This document shows, one piece after another, positions 24,901 through 37,500 of a stretch of DNA of 64,000 nt. Source of the stretch: Euglena gracilis. Lineage: Eukaryota > Euglenida > Euglenophyceae > Euglenales. Each line of letters starts with the position of its first letter. The first letter of the stretch is position 1. The notes under the pieces are model-generated. The model was given only the letters and a program-made list of their open reading frames with translations, searched no databases and was not told the origin of the DNA. The position numbers and the translations under genes are program-made. The stretch covers positions 63,752,257-63,816,256 of the forward strand of contig CP154956.1 in the NCBI GenBank assembly GCA_039621445.1. Reading direction: 5' to 3'.

Positions 24901-26556
24901 TGGGCCCTCGAATAATTCAACAACAAAAGCCAAAACGACTTGGAAACACAAGGGTTTTTGCAATTTTGGGGCCCTCAAACAGTTGAGCAACAAAAGGGAT
25001 TTGCCAATCGCTTTGTTGTGCACCACCTGTTTTTCGCAGAAATGTGAAACTCTAATCCAAAAAATGGAGCATTTTTGTTAAAAAAAAGATGTATCCACCT
25101 AAAATTTTACTGCTGAATGACACCAATGTATGACTCCACGGGGGGGGGGGTATATTTGGGCGGCAAAACCAAACCCCGCGAGAGGGCTTTATAATAGTGA
25201 ATAGTGAATAGGGGTCTGATCACCTGCCCTGTATTTCGTGGGTACACTCATATTTCGTGGGTGCATTTGTGGGACCCTGTGCCCTGTCTATATATTGTGG
25301 GAGGGGGTCTCACATTTTTTTTTAAAAAAAATTGGGGACCCTGCGCCTGCCCTGTATTTCGTGGGACCCCTGTCCACGATATATTGGGCAGAACAAGTTT
25401 TGATTCGGATGTAGCATAATATCAAATTGGCTGTCGGTCGAGATTGGTAGATCCCACACTTGTGAAGCCATGTTGATAATTGAAAGCTCTTCTCAAGGGC
25501 AGTTGACAGATGGCCACGGATTTCAGCCATAATGCACAGAGCACTTCTTTTCAGCGATCGTTTATTCCGAAATTTTACATCTTATTTTTTCAAATCCCAC
25601 AGCTCAGGTGCCATACATATAGCATATTAAACGAAAGCTCTCCCAAGAACTTTCCCTTTGAACCCACAGAACTCACCCACACTGCACGGTGCTCTGAAAA
25701 TCGGTGATCGCATTTTCCGACCCTGTTTGCAATTCGAAATTCCACTTTTCAGCTGCCATGTTGCCATCGATTGAAAGCCCTTCTCAAGGGCTTTCAGCAG
25801 ATGGCCTTAGATTTCTGCCACGCAGCATGGTATTCTATTTCAGAAAATCCCAAAAATTGGCCAAAAGGAAATTATTGCTCAAAAAAAAAACAATTTCTGG
25901 CCGAAGACCCCCCAAAAACTGCTCAAAAATGATTACCACATGTCTACAAACCCTTTTAGACACCTTTTTTGGCACTTTTTTGGGGGTTTTTATTTTGGGC
26001 GTCTGGTGGATGTGGATGTTGGCTGCCCGCTTGGCCATTTCACAAAAAGGGACACTGCAGACGCGGGAGAAGGTGGGAAACTCCAGAGCGGAACGCACTG
26101 GAAACGGAAACGGAACATCACCCGTATTCAGCCTGAATACGGGTCACCCTGCGCCTGCCCTGTATATCGGGGGAGGGGGTCCCACGACCTTTGTTGAAAA
26201 ATTGGGGGACCCTGCGCCTGCCCTGTATTTTGGGGGGCCCCTTACCCTTATTCAGGCTGAATACGGGTATCCCCTACGAAATACAGGGCAGGCGATCAGA
26301 CCCCTAATTCGTGGGTATCCCCCTTTTTCAGGCTGAATAAGGGGGATACCTCAGGCTGAATAAGGGGGATACCCACGAAATATGTATAGTATTTATTTCA
26401 TTGTTTGCATTTGCGTTTGTTTTAATTACAAACTGAGGACACTGTGTGCAACATACATGGTGTGATTGTGAAGGCTTAACGAAACAATCCCACAGGGCTT
26501 GGGGGGATTAGGCGTCCAAAGCCGAAAACTGGGGGGGGGTTGACCAGATCCCCCCG

Positions 26557-26590
<34 letters not shown>

Positions 26591-29500
26591 GGGCATTTAT
26601 GACCAAAACAATGCCCATTCATACCAAAATATGAGGTAGTGGGTACCCCCCCAAAAAAGTCCACAACAAAAACAATGATGAGAAGTTGACCATGCTTCGG
26701 AGGTGAGGTGAGGGATATGTTTTGGCTTCGTAGCGGACAGGTTTTTGTGCACCATTCCATTTGAAAATTCCAAAAAAACATGGGGGTGATAAAATTTCTC
26801 AACCAGTGAAGTTACGTTGCTTTTTTCAGAAGATTTTTTTGGAGGAAGAGTTGGAGGGGGGTCTGGACCAACCCACCCACCCATCCAATTTGGGGGGAAG
26901 TCAATTTTGGGGTCGAAATTTTTCGGGGCCCAAAGAAAGGAAACCCCCGCCTCGGGCAGGGTACCCTTTCAGCCTGACCCCCCAGGGGGGGGGGCTTAGC
27001 TGGGACCCACCCACCCCCCGGGCCAACAAATTAAATCTCCGGTTGGCATCTAAGTCACAGGGTTTCGGACAGATTCTCAAGACTCCGTCTTGCCCCAAGT
27101 GCTGTGTTTTAGACGCAGACTTTGTCTTGGGTCCATACCATCCCCCCCCCTGATCTTCCCCCCCCTGATCTTGTCCCATACCCGGGCAAGCGTTAGCCGG
27201 AGTATGGGACAAGATCGGGGGGGATGGTGCCCTCACCCCCCCCCTCTATTTGGCTAATGGCCGGGCTCCTTCAGACCCCCAATTAGCCAATTAGGGGGGG
27301 GGACGATTGGGGGGGGGCTCGAGGACCCCTACCCCCTATTTTTTTTACCTGTGCAATATTGGTCAGTTTTTTGTGCATATTTGGATTCGTCATGGCTTTT
27401 TCTTATCTGGCAAATTTTAAAATTTTCGAAACAGACGTTTTTGGAGGTTTTCTGAGCCCTTTTTGCAGACTTGCCAAAATTGGCCGGTCTTGTCCCGGAG
27501 GCCAATTAGCCAATTAGGGAGAGGGTCAAATAGGGGGGGGGGATGAGGGTACATTTCAGAAGCAGACTGAATTTTGGACATTTGGACACAGGACGTTTTA
27601 AACTATTTTTTAGCATGCCAAAGCCAACAATTTTCCATAATTTTCCATTTCCTAAAAATACCGGGGACAACTTTGAACCAAAACATTTTTGAAAAAAATT
27701 ACAGGATGAGGGATGTGATCCAATTGTAACCTATTTTTGGAAAAACCCAAGGGACAGCAACTGAAAACCTGACAATCTCTCAAAAAAATTCAGGGGGTGT
27801 CAGCAAAAAAACCATGGGGGGGTAGCAAACCGAAAACCTGAAAATTCCTTTAAAAAACAACAAAAGTTGACCCTGGGGGGCTGGGGCTGGGGCTGGGAAT
27901 AGGGTCTGCACCTTTTTCCTTGTTGGGAGCGGGACCTCCAGGGAGTCCCAAAATCAGGCCTATGTCCCATACAAAACCTACAGATCTTTAAATGTTGATC
28001 GCAAAATCCCCCCCCAAAAACATGTTGACACTCTTGCAAAAACAAACAGTTTGAATCAAAGCCACCGAGATGCATTTTTAAACCAAAGGGTTCAAAGGTT
28101 CAATTTCAGTAAAAATTTTAACAATGGACTTTATTTGACAGATAATTTCGAAAGGCAAAACCCAGAATTGAAATATCAGGGGCTGCACTCATGTCGCCAC
28201 CAGGAGTATTCAAAGGAGTTATTCCTTGTGATGCAAGTCGATTTTGAAACACCTCGGAAGTCCACCAGTGCTGCCTGGAAAGGATTGATCAACGATCCAC
28301 ATCTCAAAGGAGAGCCGAGAATTAACGAAGGGTTGAGGTATGTTTCATTGTTCCTCACGTCCTTTACATCAAGCTTTGAGTTTTTGAATTCTGGTGCATC
28401 CTGATGTTTTTCTTCCCTTCAACATGTGACAAGAAGAATTTCATAGGGAATGTGATGATTCCTTAAAAAAAAAAAAGATGGGAAATTTTCAAATTGGGAG
28501 AAGAAGAGAAGGAATCACACCGGAAAGTCTCTTAACTCTTGTCCCTTGAAATGTCCAGAATTTTGCATAATTCTGTGAAAGGTGCTGGCCTGAAGGGTCA
28601 AACATAGGGGGCGAAATTGGCACGTTTGTCAAAAGTCGATGCCATCGATGTAGCCGATAAAACAAATAATAACTCCTCTAAACGCTCTAGGAAACACAGT
28701 CATCCTCAAAATAATCTATGTGGGAAAGTCCTCGAAACAAGAAGAACAAAATCTGCATGTTTTTGTTTCTGCTAATTTGGCCGAGCCAAAGACACCAAGT
28801 TTTGTCCTGCTTTCCATTTTGTCCTGGAATGAAGAAAGGACCCTTCTTCCAAAACAGCCCTCGTGCAAATTCTGGTTCACAAGGTGCCCAAGCAGGATGC
28901 CAGCCAGATAGGTGCGACCCCGGGGGGGGGGGTTCGAGAGTGGGTGGGTGGGTTGAGGCTGCTAGAAGACAGGCAAAAGGGAACTGGTTTCTTCTGCAAA
29001 GTGGCAGGAAAAAATTAATGTGTGTGGTGTCACGTGCATGCAACATTTGGTCTTTGGGTCTGCAAGATACATGCAAACTGTTTTGATTTTACCCCTGGTA
29101 TGTTGTAATTTCGGAATGGCTTGACAAATTCTTGCAAAGAAACAACAGAATTCATTGAAAAGTTTTGACCTCCGATTCTTTCCTCAAAAAATTTGACAGG
29201 GTTGATTGATATTTTTTTAGGGGTTTCAAACAAAATGAAATTTTATTTGAAAATTTTGAAACTGTTCACAAAATAGCCCAATTGCACCAAACACCACTGC
29301 TCCCTCAAAATCATCGAAAACTTTGATCAATTTTTTTATGAATAATTTGTCAAAGTTATGGACCCTCAATGAAGTTTTTTTGTTTTTTTTGGAATTTTTT
29401 TTAAAAAAATGTTGTTTTTTTACTTTGTTTTAAACAAGCTGCCGGTTCCAACTGTTTTATTTTTTTTAAAGGTCATCAGCGAGGCATTTTGGAAACGTCG

Positions 29501-31550
29501 ACTTTTTTTTGATCCCCTCAAAACAACTCGAAATGACTCCAAAATTTGCCGAAAAACAACCACAACTCGGATTACAGGAGGAGTTGGGAAAAAGCAACAC
29601 ATGTTTGGATTCCAAGGATTGATTTTGAGTTGGCGTGAGTTTGCTTCATTTTCGAGATATTTTAAAATCTTCCAATTTTTGAGCAAAAAAAAATGGCTCA
29701 AAAGCACCTTAAAATGGTCGATTTGGCCACAAAAACGAGCCAGAACACAGGCCAGGCGGTGGCCAAAATAGTCGCCGACATTTTCGAAAACAATGGATTC
29801 TTTCTCGAGATATTTGTGAGAGAAAAATCTATTTTTTTTGGCTCAAAATCTGACCCCAGCAAAATGGCAGAGTTGCAAGTGGGGGGGGTGCCAATCCAAC
29901 CAGTTTGGACCCCTTGTTGGATGCATAACTTGGGGGGGTTTGGCGTCAAACAGAAGTGTTTCGGAGAGCTGGGATCCAGTCACTCGCAACTAAAAAAAAA
30001 ATTGCGGAAAGCACGGTGAAAAAGGTGTCCGGGGTCATCAGTGGTATTTATTACCTTCCCCAGACCCGGGGGGCAGGCTTTAAAGCGGTGCCGGGGGGGG
30101 GGGACCCTTGGGGTGCCTGCCTGGGCAGGAAATCCAAGGCGACCTCCTCGGGGGGGGGGGGGCATGGCCAAAAGTGCCGGGCGTTTGGTCAAAGTGTTTC
30201 TGGCCCCAGCACCAGAAGACCAAAAAACCCATTTTGGGCCACTTTTTGCCCCGACCAGGCAGGCCCTGACCCCCCTCCCCGGGAGGGGGTACTGCCTGCC
30301 TGCCCAGGCACTCCAAGGCACCCCGGTTGGTCAAATCCAGCCTGCTGGGGGGGGGGGGGCTTTTCCTCAGTGGCAAGGTCAGCTCTTGCCCATTAAAGGG
30401 AGCTCTTGGCGACCCAACAGACACAAGACACGTCAGAAATGATTTGTGGAACATTTCAGACTCTGTCAGAAAGTTCCAAAAGCATGTTCTCCGGCGTTTC
30501 GTTTTAAACTTTCCGGTTTTTGTACTTTATCCAATGGTGTGACTGAGGCATTTCTGATTGTGCATTTCTGTGATTCAGCTTAAATGAATTGTTTCTGAAT
30601 CCAGTTTCAGGCTGAAGGCCGCGATTTGTGAATAAAATTTGGCTTGTTTTCCACTTAATTTCGGGCTGAACTCCCAGGATCTGATCCCTACTGTATTCCT
30701 TTCATCGACTGTAAGAGATTTTGTCGTGGCATCTCTGGAGACTGAACAACCTGTTGAATCCGGACGCTGACCAACTTGCCCAGCACCACAGGCACCAAAA
30801 TTCCCTGTTGCTTGAACTGCTTGGCCCCTTGGTAATAAGCAGGTTCAGGGTTCCTATTTGCAATTTTTGGGGTGAGGGTTATTTTTTTCCAATTGTTGTT
30901 GTGGTTGTCTATTTCGAGGATGTTGACGTGCCCGAGGCTAAACGGGTTAACAAAAGACCTTCGAACGATCACGACCAGGCTTGTGCTTAGTCGGGTGCCT
31001 ACCCCACGGGGGGGGGGGTGCTAGGGGCACAGGCACCCCAGCACCTGATCCGACCCCCCCCCGGGGGGGGGTAGGGTTTTGGGGGGTGCCTGCCCCTAGC
31101 AGGCACCCCCCTCCGACCCCGGCGCCTTCGGTCCGGGGGCCCGGAAAAGGCCATTTTCAATGAAAATTTTCTGGGTCCCCCCGGACCCCTATCCCCCCGG
31201 GGGGGGGGGTGCCTGCTAGGGGCAGGCACCCTATAGCACCCACCCACCCCCCTCCCCCCCGGTTGGTAAGCACGAGCATGACCACGACCTTGTTTTTATT
31301 TATTTCTTTGAGGCCCAAATTTTCGGAGGTTCAATCTCGCTGTCTGAAAAACGTTGGGAGTATACAGCTGGTGTCGGAATATCACTTGTATTAGAGGTTC
31401 GTCACATTGCGAGATTTACATTTGACCTAGTAGTACTCAGTAGTTGTAGTACCCAGTAGTAGTGAGACTAGTAGTAGTAGCAGCAACAGCAGTAGTAACA
31501 GCTGTGATTGTGGTAATGATAATAATAAATACAGTAATAATGATGGCAAC

Positions 31551-31585
<35 letters not shown>

Positions 31586-34500
31586 CAACAACAGCGACAA
31601 CAACAACAACAATTTTATAGCCCGTTTGGACGATTATTTTCCAGCCGACCCCAATTGGATCTTAGGGGGGGACTTTACTTCTGCTTTTTGTTCTGCCATT
31701 GCCGCGGGTGCTTCTCAGCATGGCACGAGAGCTGCTCATTGCCATCACGCGGCTTGGTCTCCCCGTGTGCATGGAGTTCCTCGACACCATTGTTCCCCAA
31801 TTTCTGGGGGACACCGTATCCGTTGCAATGTTCAGCGGCCGGACTTCTGATCCCAGGCTTGGCTGTGTCGTGTCACCCGAAAGATGGTCCTTTTGAAGTG
31901 CATCTCCAAATTGCTGAAATGCATGCATAGGATAAGGTATCCAGGGCCGAAAGCTTAATATTGATCTAAGGTTTCCCCTCCTCAACCAAAGCTATGGAGA
32001 ATTTATGATCTGGTTGAGTGGGAGTCATGAGCGGAGAGGCTTGAGTTAGGCCTAACCCCATTGCCCAACCCCTGTGCATTGGCCTAACCGGAGGCCCATC
32101 ACACCTTTATCTCTAACCAGCCCCAAAGGTAGGGTAGGCCAGCCCCTTGTTTGCGTGGACCACCGTTCGGTGGCTTTTACTTTCTTCCCCCTTCCTGCTG
32201 CTTTTGGGAATCGCGCCGCCCCGGTCAATGAGGATGCAGGAGGTAAACCCCCCCCAAATACAAAACCCCCCCCAAATACAAACCCCCCCCCAAATAAAAA
32301 ACCCCCCCTGAGGACCTTGAAATCCTGCCCAAATATAAAACCCCCCCTCCAGCGCGAAGCGCCGGAAGGAAAAAACTTCGACAAAATCTCTCCCGAAATT
32401 GTGATTTTTGGCAGATTCGGGAGCAATTTTTACCAAAAACGTGTGAAAATTGCTCTTTTGCCCGAAAACTACACTAGACAAGTGTTGGGGGGGGTGTGGG
32501 GGGGTGTGGGGGGGTGTGGGGGGGGGTCGATGTTTAGTGCAGGAGCCAGTTTTTGCAATACCTCTTTTGGACCCCCAAGGGTGGGCGTATTTGTGATTTT
32601 GGACCGAAAAAGTGACTACTGGATCCCGCCGAGAAGTTGATTTTTCCGACCGAACATAAACCCCCCCCCCCCAAATATAAAACCCCCCTCGGGGTCTTGA
32701 AATTTCCGCCCAAATATAAAACCGGGGGGGTTTTGTATTTGGGGGGGGGTTTAGGCCAAACTCTGGCCCCACAATCTGTACCCTAACCTATGCCTTCGAC
32801 AGCCCAACGGTCCCGTAACCATCCCGATGGGAATTTTAATACCTCCCTGGGGGGCACTGAACTTCCCACTTGCCATGTGTATACTGATATGTGAATAAGT
32901 GTGTGAATATATACATGCATGGGTGGCGCACTTTTTTGATGTTGGCAAAAGTTGCTTTTTTGGGGGGTGTTCTTTGCATTGTGTTTTGCTTGATTTTTTT
33001 GACTGAAAAAAATGCACATTTTGTTTCGGTTTTTCCCCCTGAAACTAAACTTTTTGTCAGTTGTTTTGGTTGTTTACATATTTTCAGAACCAGCAGGTTC
33101 CCAAATGCTCCCCAAAATGTCAATCAAGACAACAGGTCTGAGCCCTCTCCAGCAGAAAAGTTTGCATCCCAGAGAGCTCCTGAAGAAATTCAGGTGTAAC
33201 TAGCGTTTTTTTGCTTATTTTGTGCTGCTTTTTTGAGGGTCCATCTTACATTCCCCTTCCCATTTTTGCCTCTTCCCATACGTTTTACCATAGTCTTGGT
33301 AACAGAGATCAAAATTGTCGGGAATTGTCGGGGATCAATTATTAGATATCAAAGTCATAGGTTCACCATTTCTGGAGTTTTTTTGCCATAATTTTAGGCT
33401 CCTCATTAAAGTTTTTGTAACCTTTTTGAAACCATTGTGGAATCCTGCATCAATCCTTGGGATGGCCCACCCGGAGAATTTTGGGATTTTTTTTGCACAT
33501 TTTGGGACTCCTATTCTTTGTTTCCCGTTTCTTGAAACGTGTTTTCTGAGAGTCCGAAACATCTTCGGCCAACCCCCACAGGCATTCCCTCACTGGTCAA
33601 CAGCATGTGTCAATGTTTCGCATGGGTGGAGGGGGGGTTGGGACACTGATTTTTTGGGTCAGTTTTCTTTTTCTCATTGGCGTGGCTGGCGAGGAACCTC
33701 GCCCCCCCCCCCCAATTGACCCTCCTGCGATAATATGCTTGAAAAATCCCCCCATTGTCAAATTTTCGGGGTATTCAACACGGTACAGGTTTTTTGAACA
33801 ACTATTCACATTTTTCCAGCAAAAAAACAGAAAACATCGAAGCACGAGGAAAACAATGTATTTTTTGATTTGCGCATGCCAGTTGATCTGAATCTTTTGA
33901 TGCTTTTGAAACTTTCCATTCCAGCCTGTTCCAGAGTCAAGTGCACAGAGAGCTGGCATCTGGATTATCATCGCCAATTTGTTTTGCAACAGGCGTGCCT
34001 TGGTCCTCGGAAGTTTGAGAGTTGGGCATTGTTTCTCTCAGGCATCTGCCAGATGCAAAGTGCCAATTTGAAGGATATGAAGACATTGGTCTTGAGGCCA
34101 TTTCCCCCAAATCCCTCCCTGGGGTGTCTGGCCCAACTATTAAACCCCGCCAAAAAAAAGCGTTTTAGGGCCCTTGCTCTGTGATTGGTTGGCCAACGGA
34201 GCTTCAGGTGTTCAAAAAACACTGACCTAGGGCATCTTTGGGGAGAGAAAGGAGGGCAACCATTTCATTTTCACAACCGATTGTCTCTCCCATATGTGAA
34301 AGTGCTGTGCCAGGAATACATATAGAAAAATGGGTACCTCCCATAACCTTGTCCATTGCCCCCTCCCAAGCACCTCTGATGATGCTGGGCGATGCTGAGC
34401 AATGCTAGCATTTCTTGCATATTTTGAAGAATATAACCCATGTTTGGGATTAATGAGCAATCATTTCCGTTAAATCTCTTTTGTTACGCCCATTTTGGCC

Positions 34501-37500
34501 ATTTTTTGTGATGAATTTTTAACAATTTGGGTAATTTTAAAATAATTTGAGTAAATTTCGGTCAATTTGGGTAAATAAAATATGAGCAATTTTATGGCAT
34601 TTTTGGATTTTTTATGCCATTTCGGTAATTTTGGGTCATTTTTCACATTCTTCTCGGAGATTGTGAGCCATTTTGGGGGCCATTTGAGGTCATTTCAAGC
34701 CATTTTTGGTCATTGGGTTTATTTGCAACCATTTTATCTCATTTGTTTTGTTTGGTTTTTTGGGGCATTTTGGTATGGTTCATCGCCACCTGGAATGGAG
34801 CATGCATTCCATCCACTCCATCCACTCCATCATCTTCATCCATTTCATCAACATCCAGTCCATCCACTGCATCCATTCCAGTATCTCCTTCCACCCCATT
34901 GGCTCCAGTATTTGCATCCATTCATTCCGTTAGGGTTAGGATTAGGGTTAGGGACAGGGTTAGGGATAGGGTTAGGGATAGGGTTAGGGTTAGGGTTAGG
35001 GTTGGTTCTGCAAGCCACCGATCCAACCTCCGTTCCCTCTGCCCACTGCTATTCTGAGAATGCACAGTGATACGCTCTCTGTGGCAGTTGGTAATTGGCT
35101 CCACATAATACCAAAAGGGTTAGGGTTAGGGATAGGGTTAGGGATAGAGTTAGGGTTAGGGTTAGGGTTAGGGTTAGGGTTAGGGTTAGGGTTAGGGTTA
35201 GGGTTCCAGTATGTCCAATTATTGTTCCAATTGAGTCAGACAGTCCCCCTGAAAGTGCTGCTCGGACAGTCATGGGAGGTTGGGTCCAGGGGTTTTTTTT
35301 AGTCAGGGGGTTGGGTGGGTGGGTATATCTCTTTTTCGGCGCCAAAGGCGCCAAAATTGTGAAAAGGGGCTATTTTTAGCATTTTCGGGCAAGAGTAGGT
35401 GGGTCCACCCCCCCCCCCCAGGGGGTGGGTGGGTGGGTGCCGACCCCCCCCCCCCGGCCTTAAAAAACCCCTGGTTGGGTCGCGGCTGGCCGCGGTCAGC
35501 CGCGCCCCAACCTGAACATTGCCTAAGGTTGGGTCGCGGCGGGCCGCCGCTGACCGTGGCCGGCCGCGACCCAACCAGATATCTTCATGCTGGGACGTGG
35601 TAGGGCCGCGGCTGGCCATCCACCCCATCCTCTCCAGTATCCGCATCCACTCCATCAATCGTGCTCCAGTGCTGGAGTAAGGAAGACCAAGAGGGGAAGA
35701 AGTTTGTGGCTGGCTAAAAACGGCCAACAGGGAAGAAGTTTGTGGCTGGCTAAAAACGGCCAACAATGGATGAATTTGGGCAAAAATGGGTATTTTTTTC
35801 GCCCAAAATCCAGGGCAGGGTTTGATATAAGGAGGGCGTACATGGTTTAGGTGGGGGGGTGTCCCCCACCTCTCCTGGCCCGCAGGGGGGGTCCGGACCA
35901 CCCCCCCCCCCACCTGCCAGGGGGGTCCGGACCGACCCTGGGGGGGGGGGGTATCCGGGACCCCCCCAAAAAGGGTCAATTTTTTTCCTCCGGCGCTTTG
36001 TGCCGAAAATTTTTTGCATTTTTGGCACATTTTTGCCCAAAAAGTGCCCAAAATGGCACTTTTGGTCGTTTTGGGGGTCAAAAATTTTCGGTCACCCAGA
36101 CCGCACCACTGTTTAGCTTGGCGGGTCTTCCCTTGTTGACTTTGCTCCACCAAGCGTCCGCCAAGCACATCCTCCACAGTTAGAGGGGGGGGGGTCTCCT
36201 TCGCCGTGTCGACACACCGGTTACTCTAATTATTAATTATCAATTTAATTATTCCATGACCCCAGCAGGTGTGGTTCCCAGGTTGGTGGACAATCCACCA
36301 AATTGGGGACAAACTTGTGGGGGGTCTGTTCAGGGTAGTCACCCCACCAGGGGGTCGGTTTTTGGGCCAGGCACCCAAATTTCCTTTGAAAATGGCCATA
36401 GCACTACCCATCCCAAAACCCGACCCCCCGGGGGGGTCGAAAATGCCCAACCCCTTGCCTTAAAAAGAAGCCTGCCTTGGACGCAAAGGGACCATCAAAG
36501 GCTTTGACCCCCGAACAGGCAGAAAATCTGATTCCGGCAGGTAGAACTGGCTGAGATTGGGAAATAATACAAACCAAACACAGCCTTAACTCGAACTCAC
36601 CAGAATTCCCATCATTGCAGCAAACGGGGCACATACACCAACATAGACCAAGCATATGTGTTGGGAACCTTCCAACGGCTTCTTCATCAACATGGGATGT
36701 TGTTGGAACGATTTGGGGACCGGGCCCTACAGATGCCCGAAGCTTTGTGCACTTTCCTCAAATAAGTAATATACTGCTTCTTTCTCTTGGAGCCCGATTG
36801 CTTCAGTCAGACAAAAGTTTGCTGGTTCCGGTTCCATTTTGCCCAAACAGACCACTTGCGCATTTGCAAAACTGACCATTTGTGCAACTGCAGACGTGTG
36901 CAATTGTTCAAAGGCCCATCTGTGCAGTTGCAGCAATGGTCCTTTTGGCAGAGGTGCAGACGGACCACTTGCCCATCTGTGCACGTAGTCCATTGATGAT
37001 GGATTGCTGCAGTTATGCGAAATATTTCAGCAGGTTATGGTTGTGCTGAAAATTGAAGCACCTGCCTTTGGGCCTGTGAAAATACATTAAACATTTTCTG
37101 CCCTTGAAACATTAAATATAAACGTTCAAAGCTTAATCCTTAGAATAAATGAGTGGAAAGGTCCCTTTGCTGCACGCTGGTCACAAATGGATGTATTTGC
37201 CGATTTAAAAGCACGCGTTTGGGGACATATAAAATATAATGTAATACCCTGGCTCGCTGTCTTTGACCAACTCAGATTTGCATTCTTCTTTTGCCTCAGA
37301 AACTCTAAATGTTAAATGTTTAAAATACCTCCCCCCCCCCTTGTTTAAGCACCGGAAAAGATGGGTAAGAACCGGGGGGGGGGGCTTATTTTGCCAAATA
37401 TGGGTAAGAACCAGGCGGGGGGTGAGTAGAAAAGGGAGAAGAATTTGGTTGCAAAAAAATCAAGCGCTTCGCGCCAAAAAGGAAAAATTACCCTTATTTT

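Noticed and set aside
34190-34220. Possible micro-exon CSKNTD resembling GFKNGTD of DAHP synthase
   Set aside because: Exon 5 joined to exon 6 through the GC donor already gives the full family length, so no extra exon is needed.
34920-35354. Arg-Val, Leu-Gly and Leu-Thr repeat frames
   Set aside because: Translations of TTAGGG arrays.
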